From Chrysochromulina tobinii (Eukaryota > Haptophyta > Prymnesiales > Chrysochromulinaceae): a DNA stretch of 40,240 bases. The notes under the pieces are model-generated. The model made no database searches and had not been told where the DNA came from. It saw only the letters and a list, made by a program, of their open reading frames with translations. The DNA lies in NCBI GenBank assembly GCA_001275005.1, contig JWZX01002699.1:1-40240 (forward strand). Reading direction: 5' to 3'. Shown here piece by piece: positions 9,443 to 19,337 of this stretch; within the stretch, counting starts at the first letter, position 1, and each line of letters opens with the position of its first letter. The position numbers were made by a program, and so were the translations under genes.

Positions 9443-9493
9443 TCATCGTGTGCCATTCGAAACATGGCTTCTTCATCGTGTGCCATTCGAAAC
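9443..9493. repeat. 21-bp direct repeat at 30-bp spacing
   Basis: TCATCGTGTGCCATTCGAAA occurs at 9443 and again at 9473, just beyond the stop of the minus-strand cystathionine beta-synthase gene. Confidence 0.75.
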
Positions 9494-9520
9494 GACGTGC
9501 ACAGCAAGAATGCGACTCTC

Positions 9521-12184
9521 TTATTTGAGTTCCATCTTCGGCAGCGCCTCGTCCAATGCCTTCCCGTCGCAGCCCGTCGTTGAGGGGATGGCTGGGCTTG
9601 CGAGGCAGCTTGCGAAGCGCGTGGGCGCCCCCGATGCCTCGTTGTCCTCGAGGAGGGTGCCCGTCGGCTTGAGATCCACTGACACGTGGCCGTCCGGGCC
9701 GAACGACCAGTCGAGAGTTGCATGCCGATCCTTACCCGCCTCCCCGGCGTTGATGTCGATGGCGTTGATGTCGATGGCGTTGATGTCGATGGCAGGCATC
9801 CCGTTGACGCCCTTGGAGGTTGGCAGGTCGGGGCTCGCGCAGTGCTTCGTCTCGGGAGAGCTCGGGGGGGTCGCAGGGGAGATCTGAGGAGGCGAAGGTC
9901 GCTTCAGCTTCATGAAGGACCAGGCGAGCTGCGCACACTGCAACTCCGGTCTGCTGCCAGCGGCCCCGTCCGCTGCGTGCCGGCTCCCGTCTGTGGCCTT
10001 GTAGAAGGCGGCTGCCTCGTCGCGCGCGGCCTTTTCGTCGAGTGCGGCACGCCACGCGTGCTCCATGTACGCGTCGCGCAAAGCCTTCTCCGCATGTGCC
10101 TCCCGCCACGCCTTCTCCTCATGCGCCTCCTCCCACACATGAGCCTCGTGCGCCGCAGCCATCGCGGCCACATCGGTCGTATGGCCGCTCGGACGGTTGC
10201 TAGGAGGGAGCCTGCGGTAGGCGGCGTCAGGCTGCGTCATGGCCGGCTGCTTCATAAACTGCCACGCGAGCTGGGCGCAGTCCATCTCGTTGCCGCCACG
10301 CCCAAGGCTCTCGGCGCGGTTGGAAGACTCGATGACAGTATCCAGCCGACGCCGTGCCGCCTCCGCCTTGAACGCGAGGCGATCCGACGCCGTCGTGATC
10401 CGGGCAGGAGGCAGTGGGGCCGTCCACTTGGCTGGCGAGGTCTTCGGAGGAGATGGAGCATGCGCCGGGCCCGGCTTCATGAACTGCCACGCGAGCTGAG
10501 CGCAGTCCATCTGGTTGCCACGCTCGTTAGGGCTGGTGGGCGGCTCGGGGGGCAGTGATGCCGAGGCGGTGCGCACCGCGTCCACGACCGTCCCAGGCCG
10601 CGCCGCGGTCGCCCCGTCCATGACGAACTTGAGCAGATCGATCTGCGTGCAGACCGCCACGACGACCTGCTTGGGCGACGTGAACGAGGAGGCGTCGTGG
10701 AGTGCGACGGGCAGCCGTGGGGCGTGTACGGGCAGGTGCCGGATGGGAGCGACGATGAGGCAGAAGGCGTCACGCTCGAAGATGCGCGAGAAGGCAGCGA
10801 GCTTCGTGTTGAGTGGTGCGCAAGCAAAGCGCGTAAACATGAGCTTCGAACATGGGTCGCGCGGCGAGGCGCCGTTGGAGAGGATCTTGGAGGACAGGTG
10901 ACCCAGGGTCACGACGCCCACGACGCCCAGCGAGTCCTCCACAACGGGCAGCTGATCGATCCCGTACGCCCGCATCACTTTGACGGCCTCGGCGATCGCC
11001 ATCGTCGGCGGCACAGTGATGGGCGAGGGCAGGTCGAGGTCCACCGCCGTCTTGTCTGCCCACCACTCGAGGTGGGCCCCTGGTGGCCGGTTCACGAGCA
11101 GCCCACCACCGACGTGGTCCTCGATGAGCCCTAGGAGAGCTGACGGGCGTGTCAGCAGGGAGGCGGGCTCCATGCCCTGCTCGACCATCCAGTTGTCGTC
11201 GATGAACTTGGACATGTAGTTGCGCGACGCGTCCGGCAGCAGCACGACGACCCGCTGACCCCTGCCAAGCCCTTTCGCGGCGAGCAGCGCGGCATGCATC
11301 GCCGCGCCACTCGAGCCTCCGCAAAGAAGGCCTTCCTCGCGCACGAGCCGGCGCGCCATCTTGAGCGAGGCGGCATCGTCGGTCTTGATCCACTCGTCGA
11401 TGAGCGACCGATCGAGCACGCCCGGGATGAAGTCGTACCCAATCCCCTCCACCAAGTACGACTCGCCGATCTTGTGGGCATTCAGCGAATCCGGCTGCGC
11501 GAGGATGGAGCCCTGAGGGTCAACACCGACCACGCGGACGTTCGAGCCGAGCTGCTCCTTGAGCCGGCGAGCAATGCCTGTGATAGTGCCCCCCGTGCCG
11601 GCGCCGATCACCACCATGTCCACGTGCCCGCCGCACTGGTACAGTATCTCGTGCGCGGTTCCGTCGTAGTGCGCGAGTGGGTTGGAAGGGTTAGTGTACT
11701 GGTCGAGGATGTGCGAGTTGGGGATCTGCGCGTGCAGGCGCTTGGCCACGCCTATGTGCGACTCCGGTGCATCCCACGCGGCCTCGGTCGGCGTGCGGAT
11801 GATCTCGGCGCCGAGGGCCTTGAGCATGTTCATCTTCTCGTTGCTCATCTTCTCCGGGAGCGTGATGATCATCCGATAGCCGCGGATGAGGGCGGTGATG
11901 GCGAGGCCGATGCCGGTGTTGCCCGAAGTGGGCTCGATGATGGTGTCGCCCGGCTTGATGCGACCCTGCTTCTCAGCGTCGAGGATCATGCGCTTGCCGA
12001 TCCGGTCCTTGACGCTCCCTCCGGCATTCATGAACTCGCACTTTGCAAGGATCTCGCACTCGTGCGTGCCCTTGCCGATCTTGTTGATGCGAACAAGGGG
12101 AGTGCATCCGACGTGGTCGAGGATCGATGACGAGATAAGGGGTCGCTCCCAGCCGGGTGGGGGAAGTGAAGAGTCCGACCTCAT
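9521..12184 (-). CDS. CBS: Cystathionine beta-synthase with CBS domains and a long novel C-terminal tail
   Basis: Single exon, 887 residues from the ATG at 12184. The enzyme condenses serine and homocysteine to cystathionine in transsulfuration, using PLP. The catalytic fold-type II domain spans about residues 15-340. The Schiff-base lysine is in GGSVKDRIG (K59), the substrate loop is PTSGNTGIGLA and the phosphate-binding loop is GAGTGGTITG. Only about 15 residues precede the catalytic core, so the heme-binding extension of animal CBS is absent. A CBS-domain (Bateman) region follows, about 350-535 (ITVPPTMAIAEAVKVMRAYG). The remaining roughly 350 residues are not part of known CBS enzymes as far as I know. 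They hold three copies of a CAQLAWQFMK-like motif, an Ala/His/Glu helix and a DINAIDINAIDINA repeat. The gene is divergent from NudC. Confidence 0.93.
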   Translation of the reverse strand: MRSDSSLPPPGWERPLISSSILDHVGCTPLVRINKIGKGTHECEILAKCEFMNAGGSVKDRIGKRMILDAEKQGRIKPGDTIIEPTSGNTGIGLAITALIRGYRMIITLPEKMSNEKMNMLKALGAEIIRTPTEAAWDAPESHIGVAKRLHAQIPNSHILDQYTNPSNPLAHYDGTAHEILYQCGGHVDMVVIGAGTGGTITGIARRLKEQLGSNVRVVGVDPQGSILAQPDSLNAHKIGESYLVEGIGYDFIPGVLDRSLIDEWIKTDDAASLKMARRLVREEGLLCGGSSGAAMHAALLAAKGLGRGQRVVVLLPDASRNYMSKFIDDNWMVEQGMEPASLLTRPSALLGLIEDHVGGGLLVNRPPGAHLEWWADKTAVDLDLPSPITVPPTMAIAEAVKVMRAYGIDQLPVVEDSLGVVGVVTLGHLSSKILSNGASPRDPCSKLMFTRFACAPLNTKLAAFSRIFERDAFCLIVAPIRHLPVHAPRLPVALHDASSFTSPKQVVVAVCTQIDLLKFVMDGATAARPGTVVDAVRTASASLPPEPPTSPNERGNQMDCAQLAWQFMKPGPAHAPSPPKTSPAKWTAPLPPARITTASDRLAFKAEAARRRLDTVIESSNRAESLGRGGNEMDCAQLAWQFMKQPAMTQPDAAYRRLPPSNRPSGHTTDVAAMAAAHEAHVWEEAHEEKAWREAHAEKALRDAYMEHAWRAALDEKAARDEAAAFYKATDGSRHAADGAAGSRPELQCAQLAWSFMKLKRPSPPQISPATPPSSPETKHCASPDLPTSKGVNGMPAIDINAIDINAIDINAGEAGKDRHATLDWSFGPDGHVSVDLKPTGTLLEDNEASGAPTRFASCLASPAIPSTTGCDGKALDEALPKMELK
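9749..9793 (-). repeat. 15-bp in-frame triplication in the cystathionine beta-synthase tail
   Basis: GTTGATGTCGATGGC is repeated three times in a row without mismatch, at 9749, 9764 and 9779. On the minus strand it encodes the DINAIDINAIDINA stretch of the tail. Confidence 0.9.
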
Positions 12185-12553
12185 TCGCGTCCAGGTCCGA
12201 CCGATATCGGCCGGCCGTCAAAAGCGATCACCGCCGGACGGACGAAATCAGAATTCAATCAACGAAACCGGACGAAACGCAGTCGGTGCGCACCCCTTTG
12301 CGCGACCGCATTCTTTTTTCGCCTATCTGTGGCATGGAGGTTCATTTTTCCTATACAGAACACTTACAGAACTCCTCGTCGGCCCACGCTCGTCCTTACA
12401 GCGTAACAGCCTACAGGCCGTGCAACAGGCCGCTCCGTCCGGTCCGTCCAAAACCGCCGCAAACCCGCCCTCTTCAACCTTCCACATGTGCCTGATAGCG
12501 CCGTTTCGGGCTCCTTCTCTCGTCAACGGCCCACAAGGCGCGGAGCGTGTGCG
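12185..12553. promoter_or_regulatory. Divergent promoter region between cystathionine beta-synthase and NudC
   Basis: 369 bp separate the two divergent start codons. The stretch is less GC-rich than the flanking exons and has no gene of its own. It must hold both 5' leaders and promoters, unless an upstream exon is missed. No specific element is recognised. Confidence 0.5.
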
Positions 12554-13717
12554 ATGGCCGACGAGCGCTTCGATGAAGTGCTGCTCAACCTCGCAGGGAA
12601 CCTCGGTGGCATCGAGCCGCTCTTCGACACAATCTTCTCCTTCCTCTACCGGAAGACGGACTACTTCCACGTGATGAAGCCCGGCGACAAGATCGGCTTC
12701 AAAGCGGGCGTCGCTCAGCAGATCCTGCTCCGTTCGTTCGGCAAGTTTGAGCAGCAGGCGGCTCTCGCGGCCGCCAAGCAGCAGGCGGCTGCCAGCGCCG
12801 CCCCTGCCAAACCCAAGACGTCGAGCATTCCTCAGCCAGCTCCGACGCCCGCCAAGGACGCCGCGCCTGCCGCGCCGGGCACGCCTGCTGCACCTACCGC
12901 CGCACCTACCGCCGCGCCTACCGAGCCTACCGCGCCTACAGCGCCTCCCAGCGTGCCGGGAGCGTCTTCCTCGGCATCACCGGCGACCCAAATCACCACC
13001 GCCGCCGGCTCGGCCGCGGCGGCGGACAAGGGCGTAGCCGTTGCGCAGGCCGCGGGCGCCAAGTCGTCGAGCCACCTGTCCGAGCAGTTGGGCGTGCCGT
13101 ACAATGGCGGCCGGTGCGCCAACTTCTGGTGGGAGCAGACGCTCGGCGATGTGACGATCAACGCGCCAGTACCGTCGGGCACGAGCGCGCGCGACGTCGT
13201 GTGCGTCATCGGGCGCTCGCACCTGACTCTGAAGCTCAAGGGCACGTCGGACCCTCTCATCGACGCCGACTACCCATGCGACGCCCGTAACGGCCAGGAG
13301 ATTTGGGAGAGGGTGAAGACGAACGAGTGCTACTGGAGCCTCGGCGAGTCGCGCGGAGCGCCGTGCGTGTGCATCTACCTCGAAAAGGAGAGGGAGTGCT
13401 GGTGGAAGAGTGCTGTACATGGGGCGGAGGAGATCGACACGACCAAGGTCGACTCGACGCGGGATCTGTACACGTACGACGACGAGACCCAGGGCGCGAT
13501 CCGCAAGATCATGTTCGACCAGCATCAGAAGCGTTTGGGCAAGGCGACCTCGGACGAGCTCAAGAATGAAGACATGCTCCGGAAGGCGTGGGACGCGGAG
13601 GGCTCACCTTTCAAGGGGCAGCCCTTCGATCCGAGTCTCGTCAACTTTTCGGGCGGCGCAGGCGGAGCCCCGATGCCGCCGCTCCCGCCCAGCAGGGGGC
13701 TCGATGAGGCGGATTAG
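12554..13717 (+). CDS. NudC-family protein
   Basis: Start chosen at the ATG at 12554 (MADERFDEVLLNLA), because the NudC N-terminal domain begins there; an in-frame upstream start would add 22 unrelated residues. The protein is 387 residues, single exon. Residues 1-70 match the NudC N-terminal domain (FDTIFSFLYRKTDYFHVMKP). A low-complexity Ala/Pro/Thr linker of about 110 residues follows. The CS/p23-like domain begins near residue 185 (FWWEQTLGDVTINAPVP) and ends with the basic and acidic stretch around the WKSAV segment. The tail (QRKLGKATSDE-like) is typical of the family. NudC proteins are Hsp90 co-chaperones connected to dynein and cytoplasmic client folding. The long Ala/Pro linker is unusual for the family. 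Confidence 0.9.
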   Translation: MADERFDEVLLNLAGNLGGIEPLFDTIFSFLYRKTDYFHVMKPGDKIGFKAGVAQQILLRSFGKFEQQAALAAAKQQAAASAAPAKPKTSSIPQPAPTPAKDAAPAAPGTPAAPTAAPTAAPTEPTAPTAPPSVPGASSSASPATQITTAAGSAAAADKGVAVAQAAGAKSSSHLSEQLGVPYNGGRCANFWWEQTLGDVTINAPVPSGTSARDVVCVIGRSHLTLKLKGTSDPLIDADYPCDARNGQEIWERVKTNECYWSLGESRGAPCVCIYLEKERECWWKSAVHGAEEIDTTKVDSTRDLYTYDDETQGAIRKIMFDQHQKRLGKATSDELKNEDMLRKAWDAEGSPFKGQPFDPSLVNFSGGAGGAPMPPLPPSRGLDEAD

Positions 13718-14287
13718 AGGACGCGCGGAGGCCTTCACGTCTCTTCATGTAGCCTTCATCTCAGCCTAGGAGCGGGGCCCGAGATGGGCCCGAGGGACTG
13801 CGTGCAGCTCCTCAGGCGCAGCGTAGACGAGCCATGCCCGGACGTGAAGCCACCGTCCTTAGTTCTATGCGTGCGTGGAGAGTCAGAGCTCAGACTGAGG
13901 AGTGGTGGTTGTGGCTTGAGCACCACCGCTCTTTGGTTGTTTTGGAAACATTTATATCGTGTAGTTTCCCAACGTCGAACCGAACATGAACGTCCCATCC
14001 AACTCGTTCCGGTCGTCGCGTTTCCGTGCGCGTGTGATGAGCTCCGGTGAGAGTCGTCACAGAGACAAACACGCGAACGCTCCTCGTACCTCGACTGTGC
14101 ACTGTGAACACGCCTATCGCCTTCCTCCCACCGCGCCTTCCTTGCACACCACGGCGCTGCTATCAGTTCTCCTCGCCTGGCCGCTGAGTTGAGCGCAAAG
14201 CGCCGTTTCGCCTCTAAGTTTCAGTCGGACCAACTTTCGCCCTCCATCCTAGGTCACATATCCGTCCTCTGGACAAGATCCACAGGG
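13718..14287. other. Intergenic between two plus-strand genes
   Basis: No gene is supported. It holds the 3' flank of NudC and the leader of the EF-hand/coiled-coil gene. The downstream frame stays open back to 14189 but lacks an ATG before 14288. Confidence 0.5.
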
Positions 14288-17098
14288 ATGGTCCGCGCCA
14301 CGGTGCAGCACCTCGAGTCTCCTCTGCAGGACTATGAGGCCGGTGTCGAAGATTTCCTCATGGCACACGCTCGAAAGCTCAGGACATCTCGTTCGCCCGT
14401 CCGTTCGCCCGAGGGCTCTAACAATGCATCTCGAGATGCTTCGCCGGAGAAGTCTATTGAGCAGCTTGCCGCAGAGCTGCGGCAGGAGGCACGTGAGGCG
14501 CTTCGGAAAGGCGTCTTTCCTCAGCTTGAGGTGGACAATCAGAAAGTCTACAGGACGATGGCTGAGAGGCTCTGGGGCGGCGATGGGGAGACGCTCGTCA
14601 TCGAGAGCATCGGCAAGAATACCAAGGAGCCGGAGTTGCATTTCATCCCTTATGGCGAGGATGGCGATGGCGATGGCGCTGCTGGGCGGTATATGGGCGC
14701 CAAGCAGGGCCTGGAGTCGCTCTTCGTCGGCGGTGGCGGCGGTGGCGGCGGTGGCGCTGCCCCGGGAAAATTCGTGAGCTTCGAGGTCACTGTGGCTGGG
14801 GACTTGTCTGCGTTCGACGAGGCCGCGTTCCGTGAGCGCGTGAAGGAGGCGCTCGGCTTTCGTGGCTTAACTGACCCATCGACGATCGCGGTGACGCTCG
14901 TTCCAAATGCCGATGGCACCTACCATGTGCATGTGCGCGTGAAGGCGACGGGGGCGGTGCAAGCCGTGAGTGCAGCGGTCGAGAAGCTGAGTAACTCCGC
15001 CGACGTGGCCGCGGCGGCCCTGGGTTTGCCCGTGGCCTCTGTCTCGCCACCTACGGCGATCGACACGGCCAAGTCGGGCGGCGCGAGGGGCAAGGGAGCC
15101 AGGGCCGAGCCACGTGGCGTGGCCGTTGGCATGGGCGGCGCGCCTCCGCCGGAGTGGACCGAGAACGACTATCCCGATGACGGCACGAAGATCAATTGCC
15201 CGGCCAACGACAACTCGGGGCTGAAGGCAGGATCGAAGGCGTGGTACAAGCAATCTGACGGCACGCGCGTGATTTGCACCATCGTCAAGGTGTACTACGA
15301 CGACCCCCCGCCCTACTATGCGATCAATCTCGATGGGCAAGAACGCTCGACGGTGCGGGACAAGCTGAGGCCCTATCTTGAGGGCCAGAGCACGGCGCCG
15401 CAACCGCCGGCCGGCCAGATGGGCGGTGCCGGCAGGACACTCACTCCCCGAGCAACGCTCATGCATGGCCTGTACGGCGGGCTCGACGAGGGCGCCATCC
15501 TGAGCGCCTTCCAAACTTGTGACCGGGACGGAAGTGGCGCTTTGGAGAAGGACGAGTTCCTCGTCTTCCTGCGGGCTCTCAACGACGAGACGACGGAGAA
15601 GGATGCGGACACCCTCTTCGCCCTGTGCGACAATGACGGCTCTGAGCTGGTCACCCTCGTCGAATTTCTTCGGGCGTGGCGCGGCAAACCGGATGTCGTG
15701 CAATTCGAGCAGGGGATCGACGCAGCGGACGAGGCGAAGGATCAACTAGCGTCGCGCGCGCAGCGCATGTCGGCGATGCGCCTGGAGCGCGACGCGGAGC
15801 GTGAGGGGCAGCGCACGAGCGACATCAAGGCTAGGAAGCGCCGCGCCATGGAGCAGCGCAAGCTCTCAGGCCTCGACTCGAGGCTAGAGCAAGAGTCGAT
15901 GGCACAGCAGGCACGGATCGAAGCGCTCCTCGCCGAAGAGAATAGCCGTGAGCAAGAGCGCCAGCGGCGCCAGCAGGAGGCGGCCAAGAGGCTAGCCGCG
16001 CAGCGTGAGGAGAAGTACGCGGCGGAGTCTGAGGTGCGGCGCGCGCGAGAGCAGCAAGAGGCTGCCGAGCGCGAGCGCAGGACCAAGGGTGCTCTGGCCA
16101 AGATGGAGGCAGAGAAGCTCGCGCGCGTGGAGCGGGAGCACGCGCAGAGGCTTGCTAGAGAGGAGGCAGCGGAGGCGGAGCGGCTCCGTCGGATTGCGGA
16201 GACGGCAGAGAAGGAGAAGCGCGGGCAGGAGGCGCGGCAAGCGGCCGCGCTGGCGCAGGCGGCCGCGCTTCGCGAGGCGCGGGAGAGAGAGGAGGAAGCC
16301 TTCCGATCAGCGCAGGCGTCGCGCATCTCAGCGGCGGCCGCGGCCGAGCTCGAGGCTCGTCGAGCTCACGAGCTCAGGGAGCGCTCGAGGCTCGACGTCG
16401 TGGAAGAGGCGGCGCGCCAACGGCAGGCAGAGAAGGTGTCCGCCGCGCTGGCGGCCGAGCAGGAGGCGCGCCGTCTCAAGCGCCAGGCCGAGCTCGACTC
16501 CGAGATTGCGGCAGAGGCTGATCGTCTGAGACGTCTCGCTGCGGAGACCAAGGCGGCCGAGGGCGCACTCGCCGAGCGGCGTGCTCGTGTGGAAGAGGAG
16601 CGGCGCCGTCTCGAGCAGAAGCGTGAGGCCGAGGCAGCGGCCCTGCCTGCGAGCTCTCGAGGAGTTCTCACCGAGAGGCGCTCGGGGCGGCGCGAGCGCG
16701 AGCGGCGTCTCGAAGGCAAGTCGGGATGTTTCGGGATGCTCTCGGCACTACGGGAGGCGTACGGGAACGAGACGGACGCCTGCTCGGCCGAAGTCTTCGA
16801 GGCGGCGATGCGCTTCATTGATGCGAAGCGCGTGCGCCACGTCAAGGAGATCCTCAAATTCAAAATGACGGACGACCTCGTTGCCGCGCTGCCCAATCTC
16901 GACGACGCCTCTGCCAGCCGGCTGCGTGGGGCGCTTGTCAAGCAGGCCGAGGTGGCCTTTGAGAGCATGACCGTACCCAGGTCGCCGACCGGTTACGACG
17001 GCAGCCCCTCACCGAAGACGAAGAGGAAGGCGATCAAAAGGATGAGTCCATTACGTACACCTGGTGAACTAGAGGGCTTGCCGCGGTACAACTGGTGA
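14288..17098 (+). CDS. EF-hand protein with Tudor/SH3-like segment and long coiled coil
   Basis: Single exon, about 936 residues from the ATG at 14288. Layout: a helical N-terminus; a Gly-run linker; a segment at about 160-250 with beta-alpha pattern; a small beta-barrel-like segment (GSKAWYKQSDGTRVICTIVK, then YYAINLDGQE) resembling Tudor/SH3-like modules; a pair of EF-hands with loops DRDGSGALEKDE and DNDGSELVTLVE (about residues 410-465); about 350 residues of Arg/Glu/Ala coiled coil; and a C-terminal helical domain (CFGMLSALREAYGNET onward). Calcium-regulated scaffold or flagellar function is inference only. The full architecture is not a family I can name. It is convergent with the DUF6314-like gene to its right. 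Confidence 0.8.
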   Translation: MVRATVQHLESPLQDYEAGVEDFLMAHARKLRTSRSPVRSPEGSNNASRDASPEKSIEQLAAELRQEAREALRKGVFPQLEVDNQKVYRTMAERLWGGDGETLVIESIGKNTKEPELHFIPYGEDGDGDGAAGRYMGAKQGLESLFVGGGGGGGGGAAPGKFVSFEVTVAGDLSAFDEAAFRERVKEALGFRGLTDPSTIAVTLVPNADGTYHVHVRVKATGAVQAVSAAVEKLSNSADVAAAALGLPVASVSPPTAIDTAKSGGARGKGARAEPRGVAVGMGGAPPPEWTENDYPDDGTKINCPANDNSGLKAGSKAWYKQSDGTRVICTIVKVYYDDPPPYYAINLDGQERSTVRDKLRPYLEGQSTAPQPPAGQMGGAGRTLTPRATLMHGLYGGLDEGAILSAFQTCDRDGSGALEKDEFLVFLRALNDETTEKDADTLFALCDNDGSELVTLVEFLRAWRGKPDVVQFEQGIDAADEAKDQLASRAQRMSAMRLERDAEREGQRTSDIKARKRRAMEQRKLSGLDSRLEQESMAQQARIEALLAEENSREQERQRRQQEAAKRLAAQREEKYAAESEVRRAREQQEAAERERRTKGALAKMEAEKLARVEREHAQRLAREEAAEAERLRRIAETAEKEKRGQEARQAAALAQAAALREAREREEEAFRSAQASRISAAAAAELEARRAHELRERSRLDVVEEAARQRQAEKVSAALAAEQEARRLKRQAELDSEIAAEADRLRRLAAETKAAEGALAERRARVEEERRRLEQKREAEAAALPASSRGVLTERRSGRRERERRLEGKSGCFGMLSALREAYGNETDACSAEVFEAAMRFIDAKRVRHVKEILKFKMTDDLVAALPNLDDASASRLRGALVKQAEVAFESMTVPRSPTGYDGSPSPKTKRKAIKRMSPLRTPGELEGLPRYNW

Positions 17099-17356
17099 GG
17101 CCGTATGCCCTTTTCCAGTCCAGTGGAGTGGAGTACCTGTCGTGTGGTGCGGACTGCCGGTGCGGAACCCGAACGGTCGCGACGTCCAGGTCCGGGTCTC
17201 CCACGACGACTATGCGTGATCTCGTGTCCCCGCTCCGGGGTGCCCGTGAGCGCTCCGATTCGATTCCTACATATCAATTCCCCTATACTTTGTGCTACAC
17301 AAGCCGACACGCAAGCACATTTCAATAGCTCCACCAGCATAGAAGATTGAGAGTCA

Positions 17357-17920
17357 TCACTCGCATCTTCGGTACAGCAGTGTCTGCATGCCGAGCTTCC
17401 GCGGTCCTTCAACTTTCCAGTGCAAGATGAACGAATCCGCATCGCAGAGCTCCAGCCTACCTCTATACATGTCAGGTCCACATGGGTGGCTGAAGCTCGG
17501 CTGCGAGCTCGAGTCCTCCTCCTCCGGTAGCTCAATGTCATGAAAGAAACGTTGAGAGAGCAGCACTTCCTTCGGATCGTTGGTACGCGCCTCGTCGAAA
17601 TAGACGCGTACGCGATCCGGGTGAAAGTGGTAAATAAGTTTCCGGCTAGCGGCCAGTTGCTGCTGCTCCTGTGCGAGCGTAATTGTCCCATCCTCCAGAT
17701 ACCACAGACATTCATCTGCATACGAAACCCTATTCAGGCACTGAGAGGTGTCGAGAGATTCAAAGCGCGCGGTGCCCGAAAATGACGCCTCCTTGCCACC
17801 ACGCACGTACGACATTTGCTTGGCTATCGTCCAATGGCCTGCAAAGTAGCCTGCGAGCGCGTGTGGCGTTTTTGGTCGGGTCCATGCAGCGGTTGCGAGA
17901 ATGAACACCGTCCACGCCAT
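17357..17920 (-). CDS. DUF6314-like protein
   Basis: ATG at 17920, 187 residues, single exon. The spacing of motifs (LAGYFAGHWTIAKQM, FSGTARFE, YADECLWYLEDGTITL, HPDRVRVYFDE, HPCGPDMYRG, FILHWKVEGPRK) matches my recollection of the DUF6314 family, a small beta-barrel protein of unknown function found in bacteria and eukaryotes. A short hydrophobic N-terminus (AWTVFILATAAW) could be a weak signal or targeting sequence. It shares a 219-bp divergent upstream region with the SHIPPO-repeat gene. Family assignment is moderately certain; function unknown. Confidence 0.75.
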   Translation of the reverse strand: MAWTVFILATAAWTRPKTPHALAGYFAGHWTIAKQMSYVRGGKEASFSGTARFESLDTSQCLNRVSYADECLWYLEDGTITLAQEQQQLAASRKLIYHFHPDRVRVYFDEARTNDPKEVLLSQRFFHDIELPEEEDSSSQPSFSHPCGPDMYRGRLELCDADSFILHWKVEGPRKLGMQTLLYRRCE

Positions 17921-18139
17921 CGAAGACCCTTCTGTTCTTCACGAGCATGCGTGAACTTCACAAAAGTCGTCAAACTTGCATTTCACGAGCCGGCGCGAAA
18001 CACCCTGGGATCATCATCGAGGAGAAGAGATTGCGGACGTTGAAGCGCGCGCGCCGATCCGGAAACCAAATGCGACAAGTTCGGAATCTGAAACCGATGA
18101 TCAGGGGGCCGACTGGCTGGGCGAAGTCCACTATCAGAC

Positions 18140-18865
18140 ATGCCAGTCTCCATGGAGTTCAACAGCAAGGCATCGCCTTCGCAGCGCGCCTCGCTCGACG
18201 AGGCGCGGCTGAAAGCACGCGTGGCCAAGGGTGGGCTCACACCGGCGCCGGGCGCTTACGACCCCAAGCGCCTGGCAACGGATTCCGAACAGCTTGCGGG
18301 CACAACAGCGTTCAAGAGCAAGAGTGACCGCAAGGCTGACAGCACGCTGCGTGAGCAGGGCGACCCGGGCTCGTACAATCCGTATGACAACAGATCGATG
18401 GCCTCGAACGCCTCGCGCTCGTTCAACAGATCACAGCAGACGGGCGTGGGCGGCTTTGGAAGCAAAGTCAAGCGAGCCGAACTTTCGACGCCGAACGAAG
18501 CACCCGGGCCGGGCACGTACGACGCCAAGCTGCCCTCTTCACCCGAGGCGAAGCAGGGGAGCGCCTTTGCCTCGAACACGAAGCGCGGAGCCTATCTCGG
18601 CAAATCTCAGACGCCTGGTTCAGGCGAGTACGATCCTGCTGATGTGACCGCTCGAACGCCTGGTGGCGACTCCATGTTCAAGAACAAGGACGATCGCTTC
18701 AAGAAGAGCCTCGAGCTTGAGTACGCGGCGCACGTGGCCCCTGGCTCGTACAGTAGCGATGGCCACACCATCGAAAAGAAGGTCAGGCAGAGTCGAGGCA
18801 AGGTGTCGTCTGCCTTCGCCTCTACTAGCCTCCGCGGCGACATGTTCATGGGACATCGCTGCTAG
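18140..18865 (+). CDS. SHIPPO-repeat (sperm-tail PG-rich repeat) protein
   Basis: ATG at 18140, 241 residues, single exon. At least five repeats with the diagnostic PGxY-type core are visible: TPAPGAYDPK, GDPGSYNPYD, APGPGTYDAK, TPGSGEYDPA and VAPGSYSSDG, each followed by a basic AFxSxxxR-like segment. Proteins with such repeats bind along axonemal microtubules (ODF3-like family), which supports a flagellated cell. The gene is divergent from the DUF6314-like gene and convergent with ferredoxin. Some upstream in-frame sequence exists, but the ATG chosen gives a compact start just before the first repeat. Confidence 0.85.
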   Translation: MPVSMEFNSKASPSQRASLDEARLKARVAKGGLTPAPGAYDPKRLATDSEQLAGTTAFKSKSDRKADSTLREQGDPGSYNPYDNRSMASNASRSFNRSQQTGVGGFGSKVKRAELSTPNEAPGPGTYDAKLPSSPEAKQGSAFASNTKRGAYLGKSQTPGSGEYDPADVTARTPGGDSMFKNKDDRFKKSLELEYAAHVAPGSYSSDGHTIEKKVRQSRGKVSSAFASTSLRGDMFMGHRC

Positions 18866-19337
18866 CGGCCAGTGGCACGTTGAGCAAGTGCTCAGCCTCA
18901 TCGACGGCGACCCAGCCAGAGGCGTCTCGTCTCGCACGAGATTTACTAGTTACCGTACCTCAGCGTTGTCTTGCCTAAAATAGCTTGGTGATCCTGGTTT
19001 TACCTTTTGATCGAATTCTTTACCATGAAGCATGTTAAGAAGCATGTGCCGTACGCTCACCAGGGGCCTTAGTCGGTTGTTCACATGTGGACATGTGAAC
19101 AGGATGCACACGCACTCGCGAGTCATCCGAGACGTTCGTCCGGTAATACCGCTTACGCGGCGGACGCGCTCAACGCCACAAGGTCGCTGGGCCTCCTCGG
19201 GCCTCATACCGTCGTGGATGCAGATGTCCTTGCACGTGCACACCCAACGAGTCGATGCCGGACCATGCTTAGCAGCCACAGGCGGCGGTCGCATGCGTGG
19301 TCAGCGGGCTCTCACCGCTAACCGAGGATTCTAATGA
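18866..19337. other. Intergenic, convergent gene ends with a 22-bp palindrome
   Basis: No gene is supported. A near-perfect inverted repeat, GTTCACATGT / ACATGTGAAC with a GG spacer, lies at 19079-19100. It could be a protein-binding site or an RNA hairpin in a 3' UTR. Confidence 0.5.

Larger units (their letters stand above)
8816..9520. other. Intergenic with short tandem repeats
   Basis: No convincing gene. The stretch holds the 3' flank of the cystathionine beta-synthase gene and two small tandem repeats, at 9311-9388 and 9443-9493. Confidence 0.45.

Noticed and set aside
12488-12553. Longer NudC start
   Set aside because: The extra 22 residues are unlike the family; NudC N-terminal homology begins at the ATG at 12554.
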